This document shows positions 1-5,050 of a stretch of 5,345 nucleotides of DNA, one piece after another. Every line of letters begins with the position of its first letter. The stretch's first letter is position 1. Origin of the DNA: Ruminococcaceae bacterium UBA1865. GTDB taxonomy: Bacteria; Bacillota; Clostridia; Oscillospirales; Acutalibacteraceae. A program made the position numbers and the translations under genes. Location: the NCBI GenBank assembly GCA_002338255.1, contig DDHX01000029.1, forward strand, positions 1 through 5,345, written 5' to 3'. The notes beneath the pieces were generated by a model. It searched no databases. It was not told the DNA's origin and saw only the letters and a program-made list of their open reading frames with translations.

Positions 1-50
1 TAAAGAATCAGAGCCTCTCAACAACAATGTTGAGAGGCTCTGATTCTTTA
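1..50. terminator. Perfect 23-bp hairpin, probable terminator of the PII-like/antiporter unit
   Basis: Positions 1-23 and 28-50 are perfect reverse complements with a 4-nt loop (24-27). The hairpin starts 67 bases past the antiporter stop codon, where the minus-strand transcript should end. A stem this long and perfect, standing alone between genes, is typical of a rho-independent terminator. On the plus strand no T-run follows position 50. On the minus strand the bases after the stem lie outside the window, so the U-tract cannot be checked. It may serve converging transcription from both sides. The remaining bases, 51-116, show nothing recognisable. Confidence 0.7.
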
Positions 51-116
51 GATAGATTACCTGATATTCTGTAATTCATTGAGACTTGAACCATCAAATA
101 CAATTGGATACTGTTA

Positions 117-1307
117 TTAAACTTTATTGTCTTTTTTAACAACTAATTCTCCGGATTTTTGTAGTGCTGATTTTGCGGCAATAGGTCCAATGATTGAATA
201 AATAAATGTTGAACACAGGATAATGACGCGAATCTGTGGAGCATACGCGGGAACTACAGAACCGGCAACTACAATCAGTCCTAACGCTACTCCAGCTTGA
301 GGCATAAGAGTTGGCCCCAGATATTTGCAGATTTTTTCCTCCTGTTTTGTAACTTTTCCTCCGAACCAGGCACCGCCCCATTTTCCGATTACTCTTGCTA
401 CGACATACGTTATCCCAATCAAACCAATGCCCTTAAGAGCTGAAACTTCGAATCCCGCCCCAGAAATCACAAAGAAAATCATATATAATGGGGGAGTAAA
501 GGAATCACATGTTGAAACAATTTTCTCAATTTCATCATAAATATTGGTAAGAACTGCTCCTAATGCCATACAAGCCAGTAAAGGGGAACCATGCACTAAG
601 TCTGCAATCCAGTACGTGGAAAGCACAAGAGCCAAAATAATACAAATTCTGTTAGAGGGTTTTTTAAACCAGCGGAAGACCAATTTCATCAAAATACCGG
701 CAAGACCGCCTAAAACAAACGAAACGGCGATTTCATATACCGGCGATAAAATCGACATCACCATATTCGTGTTTACCGTTGAATTCATTGCCTTTACGAC
801 CGTCGTTGCAAGCCCAAAAGCGATGAGCGCTACAGCGTCATCAATAGCAACAACGCTTAAAAGCATTGAGGTAAGGGGACCTTTTGCCTTATACTGATTT
901 ATTACCATAATTGTCTGAGCCGGTGCAGTTGCAGCCGCAATCGCCCCCAACATGATGGCAAGCTTCACGTCAAATCCCAAAAGAATTAAAGTTACCGTCA
1001 CAACAACGATTGCACCACACGCTTCTGTGATGGCAATAAGAATCGGCGAACCGCCTACTTTTCGATAGTATTTTAAGTCAAATTCACAGCCGACCGAAAA
1101 AGCGATAAATGCCAATGCCATGTCTGAAATAACAGAAAATCCATTTACCATATTCATTGGGATTATATTCAAAAAAGAGGGGCCTAATAAAAGGCCTGCA
1201 ATCAAGTACCCAGTCACATTGGGCAGTTTGAAAAATTTTCCAAGTCTGCCGAAAAGTAAAGCTGAGGCAAGCATGACTGCTGTTGCAATAATGATTTTAC
1301 TTTCCAA
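117..1307 (-). CDS. CPA2/Kef-type cation:proton antiporter, membrane domain only
   Basis: An integral membrane monovalent cation/H+ exchanger (Na+ or K+ against H+) of about 396 residues. It consists of hydrophobic segments throughout. Numbered from the TTG start, there is a Thr-Ala-Pro motif near residues 127-129, an Asp-Asp pair at 156-157 in a hydrophobic helix (the ion/proton-binding pair expected of the CPA fold), an Arg/Lys-containing helix near 305-309, and a conserved-looking Pro-Gln-Ala-Gly-Val segment near 336-340. The C-terminus stops soon after the last membrane helix, so there is no RCK/TrkA domain, unlike many Kef and CpaA proteins. The first ATG in this frame (1379) would overlap the upstream gene by 83 bases and give an implausible polar N-terminus. 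TTG at 1307, preceded by AAGGGA about 10 nt upstream, fits better and overlaps the PII-like gene by 11 bases, suggesting translational coupling. An ATG at 1274 would cut into the first helix. Substrate specificity cannot be assigned. Confidence 0.88.
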   Translation of the reverse strand: MESKIIIATAVMLASALLFGRLGKFFKLPNVTGYLIAGLLLGPSFLNIIPMNMVNGFSVISDMALAFIAFSVGCEFDLKYYRKVGGSPILIAITEACGAIVVVTVTLILLGFDVKLAIMLGAIAAATAPAQTIMVINQYKAKGPLTSMLLSVVAIDDAVALIAFGLATTVVKAMNSTVNTNMVMSILSPVYEIAVSFVLGGLAGILMKLVFRWFKKPSNRICIILALVLSTYWIADLVHGSPLLACMALGAVLTNIYDEIEKIVSTCDSFTPPLYMIFFVISGAGFEVSALKGIGLIGITYVVARVIGKWGGAWFGGKVTKQEEKICKYLGPTLMPQAGVALGLIVVAGSVVPAYAPQIRVIILCSTFIYSIIGPIAAKSALQKSGELVVKKDNKV

Positions 1308-1650
1308 TTTTGGTGATTCCCTTCGTAAAGTCGATTGGTACGGTAAATAGCACACCAGTATCGTGACCCGACAGGTCACCGACTATATTTTCTATGATTG
1401 CTTCGGCTTCTTTTAGCTGGCGTTCTTCAATAGCCGCTAAAATAATTTTGCTTTTTTCTCGTTCCGGATTCATCAGCGTTCTAAGCGAACCCAAAAACGG
1501 AATTTCATCCTCATCATGTTTGTGACTTAATAGTCGCGCCATACCCATGCTTTCAATGACCGTCGCACCGCATATATTTTTCTGGGCAAATTCGGTTAAT
1601 AATGAATCTAATTTTTCCGTTTTGTTTAAAATAAAGATCAGTAATTCCAT
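1297..1650 (-). CDS. PII-like small regulatory protein linked to the antiporter
   Basis: A 117-residue soluble protein with the look of the PII superfamily. It opens with a hydrophobic strand followed by a Lys/Asp/Leu helix (1-24), then a strand with Gly-Ala-Thr-Val-Ile-Glu (28-33), a loop about where the PII T-loop would be (40-62), a second strand-helix unit (67-90), and a closing Thr-Gly-Val-Leu-Phe-Thr-Val-Pro strand (98-105) that resembles the GKIFVxPV end of classical PII. Differences from GlnB/GlnK are clear: no uridylylation tyrosine is evident in the loop, and Val100 sits where the ATP-binding lysine of classical PII would align. It is therefore unlikely to be a standard nitrogen sensor. 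It is the first gene of a unit with the antiporter, which overlaps its end, so a role in gating or sensing for that exchanger is inferred. ATG at 1650 has a strong AAAGGGGG site. The ligand is unknown. Confidence 0.72.
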   Translation of the reverse strand: MELLIFILNKTEKLDSLLTEFAQKNICGATVIESMGMARLLSHKHDEDEIPFLGSLRTLMNPEREKSKIILAAIEERQLKEAEAIIENIVGDLSGHDTGVLFTVPIDFTKGITKIGK

Positions 1651-1690
1651 AACTATCCCCCTTTAATGAATGTAATTTATGTACAATGTT

Positions 1691-1727
1691 TACAGACAAC
1701 TTTAAATATTATATTAAGTTGCCTGCT
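1691..1727. promoter_or_regulatory. Candidate bipartite operator, weaker copy, in the PII-like/antiporter leader
   Basis: Read on the minus strand, GCAACTT (1722-1716) is followed after 13 bases by AAGTTG (1702-1697). These are the same inner half-sites, in the same order and nearly the same spacing (13 against 12 bases), as in the perfect repeat at 2597-2632 upstream of the osmolyte transporter. The outer halves have diverged. It begins right after the -10 box, so a bound repressor would block initiation or early elongation. Assignment to the BusR-like regulator is inference. Confidence 0.5.
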
Positions 1728-1729
1728 AT

Positions 1730-1758
1730 ATTATAGTGTGATAAAACATCTTTGTCAA
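1730..1758 (-). promoter_or_regulatory. Consensus vegetative promoter for the PII-like/antiporter unit
   Basis: On the minus strand TTGACA (1758-1753) and TATAAT (1735-1730) are separated by exactly 17 bases, a full match to the housekeeping sigma-A consensus. The predicted start is near 1723, giving a leader of about 73 bases before the PII-like ATG. So perfect a promoter would be highly active unless repressed, which agrees with the operator-like repeat placed directly downstream. Confidence 0.85.
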
Positions 1759-1772
1759 ATACTATTCATATG

Positions 1773-1809
1773 AAAAAAGACTCCCCGTGATTCATCACAG
1801 AGAGTCTTT
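1773..1809 (-). terminator. Rho-independent terminator of the BusR-like gene
   Basis: On the minus strand, 1809-1794 pairs with 1791-1776 through about 15 base pairs, including two G-U wobbles, with a tight loop. A run of six T residues (1778-1773) follows. The stop codon of the regulator gene (1797-1795) lies inside the upstream arm. The terminator sits between the regulator gene and the promoter at 1730-1758, so the PII-like/antiporter pair forms its own transcription unit. Confidence 0.9.
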
Positions 1810-2436
1810 CGTGTTTTTATTAATGTAAGCATTAAAACGTTCGATTACATTCTCATCGCCTACGATCAAAACCTTATCATCCTCATCAAATTCATAATAT
1901 GGACCAGGCGAAATAATAATATTTCTATTTTGAATAATTCCGATAATCGTTGCGCCAGTATGATTCCATATTCCCAAATTGCCGATACTCTTTCCGATAA
2001 TATGGGAATGCTTTGGCAATCTAACTTCAACCGGTGTAACAAGATCAGAACGCCTATATTGGAACATTTCAATGACTTGAGAAGTCAGACCACTGATTTT
2101 TTCATTCAATTCCTTACTCTGATCAAAGAGCTGCGAAAGCCTGTTTCGCATTTGACTAACACTTTCATCTTCTTTAAAATCATTTAAAAATTGTAATGCA
2201 TTTTCTTTTGACGAAACAATAATTCCGCTTCCTGGAATTACCTCAACGACCTGTTTATCAGACAAAATCGACATTGCTCTGCGTATTGTCTCGGGCGACA
2301 CGTTATATTCCGTGGAAAGTATGGAACGCCCTTTTAATTTTTCGCCTTCAGGGAAATCACCTGAAGCGATTCTTGCCGAAATATTCACTGCAATTTTCAA
2401 ATATTTTGGAATAGTAATTTGCTCTGCGCTGTACAT
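1795..2436 (-). CDS. busR: BusR-type regulator: GntR winged helix plus RCK_C (TrkA_C) domain
   Basis: A cytoplasmic DNA-binding regulator of about 213 residues. Residues 7-77 form a GntR-type winged helix, with a helix-turn-helix around Tyr-Asn-Val-Ser-Pro-Glu-Thr-Ile-Arg-Arg (44-53) and a wing ending in Val-Glu-Val-Ile-Pro-Gly-Ser-Gly. Residues about 85-130 are a charged helical linker of coiled-coil character, and about 135-205 form an RCK_C/TrkA_C ligand domain with a Leu-Ile-Val-Gly-Asp closing strand. This order matches BusR of Streptococcus agalactiae and Lactococcus, which binds c-di-AMP through RCK_C and then represses the divergent glycine betaine importer. The same divergent arrangement with an osmoprotectant importer is present here. 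Start choice: ATG at 2436 has GGTGA five bases upstream. ATG at 2454 and TTG at 2460 would add 6 or 8 residues but lack a clear ribosome site. Binding of c-di-AMP is inferred from the family. Confidence 0.85.
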   Translation of the reverse strand: MYSAEQITIPKYLKIAVNISARIASGDFPEGEKLKGRSILSTEYNVSPETIRRAMSILSDKQVVEVIPGSGIIVSSKENALQFLNDFKEDESVSQMRNRLSQLFDQSKELNEKISGLTSQVIEMFQYRRSDLVTPVEVRLPKHSHIIGKSIGNLGIWNHTGATIIGIIQNRNIIISPGPYYEFDEDDKVLIVGDENVIERFNAYINKNTKDSL

Positions 2437-2480
2437 TTTTTCACCCGATTCCATTTTCAATATCTGGCTGTATATAAAAT

Positions 2481-2509
2481 ATTATAGCATTATTCTGATC
2501 AGTGAGCAA
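2481..2509 (-). promoter_or_regulatory. Promoter of the BusR-like gene
   Basis: On the minus strand TATAAT (2486-2481) is preceded by TGC, an extended -10 element. A poor -35 candidate, TTGCTC (2509-2504), lies 17 bases upstream. The start would be near 2474, leaving a leader of roughly 38 bases. No copy of the AAGTTGC/GCAACTT repeat is seen near this promoter, so direct autoregulation of the same type is not apparent. Confidence 0.7.
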
Positions 2510-2557
2510 ATAAAACAACCTAATTAGTTATCCGAAAAATGGAAATAGTATTCGAAT

Positions 2558-2586
2558 TTGACAGTAAAACATTCGTATGGTAAAAT
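2558..2586 (+). promoter_or_regulatory. Promoter of the osmoprotectant transporter operon
   Basis: TTGACA (2558-2563) and TAAAAT (2581-2586) are separated by 17 bases, and TGG directly before the -10 gives an extended -10. This is a strong housekeeping-type promoter. The start is predicted near 2593, giving a leader of about 76 bases. The bipartite repeat at 2597-2632 lies immediately downstream of the start. Confidence 0.83.
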
Positions 2587-2596
2587 ATACACTATC

Positions 2597-2632
2597 AAGT
2601 AGCAACTTAACAATATCGACAAGTTGCTACTT
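2597..2632. promoter_or_regulatory. Bipartite operator-like repeat at the transporter promoter
   Basis: AAGTAGCAACTT (2597-2608) and AAGTTGCTACTT (2621-2632) are perfect reverse complements separated by 12 bases. Each 12-mer is also nearly self-palindromic (AAGT, four bases, ACTT), so the pair can equally be read as two copies of one operator, 24 bp centre to centre. As direct repeats, 2596-2610 and 2620-2634 match at 13 of 15 positions. BusR of S. agalactiae is known to bind a bipartite site with a fixed separation of about 22 bp, using its tetrameric coiled coil as a ruler. The geometry here is close to that. Position just after the transcription start fits repression. An RNA hairpin is possible, but no T-run follows. 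Confidence 0.75.
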
Positions 2633-2668
2633 AAAGCGGCCAAATTTTCAAATTGAAAGGAGATTAAC

Positions 2669-3790
2669 ATGATAGAATACAGAAATGTATGCAAAACCTA
2701 CGGCAAAAAACAGGTTATCAAAAATCTGAGTTTTCAAATACCGGATGGGCAGTTTGTAGTATTGATTGGGCCATCCGGATGCGGAAAAACAACTACATTA
2801 AAAATGCTGAACCGATTGATTGAAATGGACTCGGGTGAAATCTACATAAACGGTAAAAACGTTATGCAAGAAAATCCGGAAAAGCTGAGGAGTTCTATCG
2901 GGTACGTTATTCAGCAAATTGGATTGTTTCCAAACATGACAGTGGAGGAAAATATCAGTGTAGTGCCACATCTCCTTAAATGGGATAAAGAGCGCTGTCA
3001 CAAGAGGGTTACGGAACTTTTGGAGTTGGTCGGAATGCCGTATAATGAATATGCACATAAATATCCGAATGAAATGAGCGGAGGGCAGCAGCAGCGCATC
3101 GGCGTACTCCGAGCGCTTGCAGCGGAGCCCCCTATTATTTTAATGGATGAGCCTTTCGGAGCGTTGGACCCCATCACACGGGATACCCTGCAGGATGAGG
3201 TGAAGTCTCTTCAAAAGAGATTGAAAAAAACGGTAATTTTTGTAACACACGATATGAATGAAGCCTTGAAGCTTGCAGATTATGTCGTTTTTATGGATCA
3301 GGGTGAAATTTTGCAAATGGATTCCCCAGAGGGAATTTTAAGGGTCCCTGCAAATGATACTGTACGCGAGTTCATGGGAAAACATGTTCACAGCTATACG
3401 CAAAGCCAGATAATTTGCTCAGATCTGATGAAAACAAAAGTCATTAAGGCGACAGAGGAGAAAAAAACACTGGAGTGTATCTCAATTATGAACCAGCATG
3501 AAGTCGATTCTTTGGTCGTAGTGGACAATGAGGAGAATTTCAAAGGAGTTGTTTCCATCGACACGATCAATCTGCGCGGAAAAGCAGGAAATTCCATTCG
3601 TGATTTAGTGGAGACTGATGTACCGGTTGTTTCAATGGAAACACCGGCGAAAACTGCATTTGATATTTTAAATGAAAAACGGTTGAATTATGTCGTTGTT
3701 CTGACCGATACCGGAAAAGTAGCGGGCATTATCACAAAAACAAGTATGTCAAAGGCTCTCGCCAGTGTGGTGTGGGGGGATACGGTATGA
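2669..3790 (+). CDS. opuCA: Osmoprotectant ABC transporter ATPase with tandem CBS domains
   Basis: The energising subunit of an OpuC/ProV-type importer for glycine betaine, carnitine, choline or related compatible solutes, acting at the inner face of the membrane. Its 373 residues hold a complete nucleotide-binding domain: Walker A Gly-Pro-Ser-Gly-Cys-Gly-Lys-Thr (34-41), Q-loop Gln-Gln-Ile-Gly-Leu-Phe (82-87), signature Met-Ser-Gly-Gly-Gln (136-140), Walker B Ile-Ile-Leu-Met-Asp-Glu-Pro (156-162, catalytic Glu161), D-loop Gly-Ala-Leu-Asp (164-167) and switch His194. A pair of CBS modules follows (about 250-305 and 312-370). In Listeria and Staphylococcus the OpuCA CBS domain binds c-di-AMP, which inhibits uptake. 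Whether this one does is inference. The ATG has AAAGGAG (2656-2662) six bases upstream. The stop codon overlaps the next start by four bases. Length and motifs are normal for the family and no key residue is missing. Confidence 0.95.
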   Translation: MIEYRNVCKTYGKKQVIKNLSFQIPDGQFVVLIGPSGCGKTTTLKMLNRLIEMDSGEIYINGKNVMQENPEKLRSSIGYVIQQIGLFPNMTVEENISVVPHLLKWDKERCHKRVTELLELVGMPYNEYAHKYPNEMSGGQQQRIGVLRALAAEPPIILMDEPFGALDPITRDTLQDEVKSLQKRLKKTVIFVTHDMNEALKLADYVVFMDQGEILQMDSPEGILRVPANDTVREFMGKHVHSYTQSQIICSDLMKTKVIKATEEKKTLECISIMNQHEVDSLVVVDNEENFKGVVSIDTINLRGKAGNSIRDLVETDVPVVSMETPAKTAFDILNEKRLNYVVVLTDTGKVAGIITKTSMSKALASVVWGDTV

Positions 3791-4425
3791 CCAAATTCTT
3801 TGACCAGTATGGAACAAAGCTATGGGAAGCAATTATCACTCATCTGGAATATGTCCTTGTTTCTGTTGCACTGGGTTTTGTAATTGCCCTCATACTTGGG
3901 ATTCTTCTTTCAAGAGTGCCGAAGATTTCAAAATTTGTGATTCCTGTGATTTCTGTTTTTCAGACTATTCCCGGTATTGTATTTATCGGTGTTCTGTTTT
4001 TATACCTTGGAATGGTACCGCTAACCGTTCTAATTGCGCTGACTGTGTACGCAGTATTCCCAATTCTGAAAAACACGTACACTGGTCTGCTAAATGTTTC
4101 GGAGGGATACAAGGAAGCGGCCAAAGGGTGCGGCATGTCCTCAATGCAAAGCCTTTTGCGGGTAGAACTTCCGCTTGCTATGCCGAATATCATCGGTGGA
4201 CTGAGAATGTCAACAATTTATATTGTGAGCTGGGCTGTGCTGGCCTCTATGATCGGTTTAGGCGGTCTGGGCGATTTTATCTATATTGGCGTCAGCACCA
4301 ATAACAACATTCTGATTATTGCAGGGGCAATTCCATCTGCAGCCATGGCAGTCGGCCTCGGACTCTTAATTGATGCTCTGCGGAAAAAAGTTATTCCTAA
4401 GGGGCTAAGGGGGGAACGTGCATGA
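3787..4425 (+). CDS. opuCB: Osmoprotectant ABC transporter permease (first)
   Basis: A membrane permease subunit of 212 residues of the ProW/OpuCB type, with several hydrophobic segments (for example about 22-42, 50-75, 77-93 and 175-196). The cytoplasmic coupling motif is present: Glu-Ala-Ala at 110-112 with the downstream Glu-Leu-Pro at 127-129, which docks to the ATPase. The C-terminus, ending Lys-Lys-Val-Ile-Pro-Lys-Gly-Leu-Arg-Gly, resembles OpuCB. The start chosen is ATG at 3787, overlapping the ATPase stop as ATGA and preceded by a run of G (3774-3779) followed by A as ribosome site. A GTG five codons upstream, at 3772, is in frame but would place the ribosome site inside the coding region. 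The four-base overlaps at both ends imply tight translational coupling and equal subunit production. Confidence 0.93.
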   Translation: MTKFFDQYGTKLWEAIITHLEYVLVSVALGFVIALILGILLSRVPKISKFVIPVISVFQTIPGIVFIGVLFLYLGMVPLTVLIALTVYAVFPILKNTYTGLLNVSEGYKEAAKGCGMSSMQSLLRVELPLAMPNIIGGLRMSTIYIVSWAVLASMIGLGGLGDFIYIGVSTNNNILIIAGAIPSAAMAVGLGLLIDALRKKVIPKGLRGERA

Positions 4426-5018
4426 GTTTTGAACTCGTATGGGAACATTTATATATTGTTTTGGCGGCAGTCATCGCAACCATACTGCTTGGCCTTCCTC
4501 TTGGAATTTTAGCTTACATCAACCGACGCATGCACGGTGTCATTCTTTGGACGGTAGATATTCTGCAGACGATTCCAGCCCTTGCTCTGCTCGGTATGAT
4601 AATGGTGATTTTCGGAGCTGGAAAATTAACAGTAATTATAGGGCTTGTTCTGTATTCGCTTCTTCCGGTCGTCCGAAATACATATCTTGGCTTGACCAAT
4701 ATTGACCCGGCGATTAAAGAAGCTGCCCGTGGAATGGGGATGAGCACCGGATACCGGCTTTTGCACGTGGAACTTCCGCTTGCATTCCCCATGATTTTCA
4801 CAGGGATTCGCATTGCCACCGTTACGGCCGTCGGCGTGGCAGTGTTTGCAACCTTTGTTGGCGGCGGCGGTCTGGGTTCTATTATTTACCGCGGGATTCA
4901 CGTGCAGAATATGAATCTCATTATGTCCGGAACATTTTCTCTCATGGCTATGGCAATCCTGTTCGACGCGGTTATGTCATTGGTTGAAAAAAAATTATAC
5001 CGTCAAAAGAAGAAATAA
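4422..5018 (+). CDS. opuCD: Osmoprotectant ABC transporter permease (second)
   Basis: The second permease half, 198 residues, homologous in layout to the gene before it. Hydrophobic segments lie at about 8-32, 40-65, 69-85, 130-147 and 165-185. The coupling motif Glu-Ala-Ala is at 100-102 and Glu-Leu-Pro at 117-119, followed by a glycine-rich Val-Gly-Gly-Gly-Gly-Leu-Gly turn (146-152) common in this family. The C-terminus is very basic (Lys-Lys-Leu-Tyr-Arg-Gln-Lys-Lys-Lys). It should pair with the first permease as a heterodimer above two copies of the ATPase. The ATG overlaps the previous stop as ATGA and follows AAGGGGGGAA (4407-4416). The assignment to OpuCD rather than OpuCB rests on its place in the operon and the ending, so the name is less certain than the function. 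Confidence 0.92.
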   Translation: MSFELVWEHLYIVLAAVIATILLGLPLGILAYINRRMHGVILWTVDILQTIPALALLGMIMVIFGAGKLTVIIGLVLYSLLPVVRNTYLGLTNIDPAIKEAARGMGMSTGYRLLHVELPLAFPMIFTGIRIATVTAVGVAVFATFVGGGGLGSIIYRGIHVQNMNLIMSGTFSLMAMAILFDAVMSLVEKKLYRQKKK

Positions 5019-5050
5019 AATACTTTGAAATTAGGAAAGAGGCGTAATTT

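Noticed and set aside
1308..1379. A longer antiporter reading from ATG at 1379
   Set aside because: It lies within the PII-like coding region, adds a polar and proline/cysteine-containing stretch unlike antiporter N-termini, and TTG at 1307 has a ribosome site.
1651..1729. An attenuator or small RNA in the PII-like leader
   Set aside because: Only the weak half-sites are seen. No stable stem followed by T residues is present on the minus strand in this stretch.
2520..2527. CTAATTAG palindrome between the divergent promoters
   Set aside because: An eight-base AT-rich palindrome is expected by chance and has no second copy at a meaningful spacing.
2646..2658. TTTCAA-A-TTGAAA palindrome before the ATPase ribosome site
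   Set aside because: Short, AT-rich and weak as an RNA stem. It overlaps the ribosome site and could modestly affect translation, but nothing else supports a role.
2587..2668. A c-di-AMP (ydaO-type) or other riboswitch in the transporter leader
   Set aside because: The leader is only about 76 bases and holds a single simple repeat with no terminator-like T-run, too short and simple for that riboswitch class.
3772..3786. GTG start for the first permease
   Set aside because: The G-run that makes a good ribosome site for ATG at 3787 would then be coding, and ATG at 3787 makes the usual ATGA overlap with the ATPase gene.
3822..4304. Long alternative-frame ORF within the first permease gene, and other antisense ORFs across the window
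   Set aside because: They overlap well-supported genes in other frames, have odd compositions rich in Cys, Ser and Arg, and have no recognisable domains or operon context.
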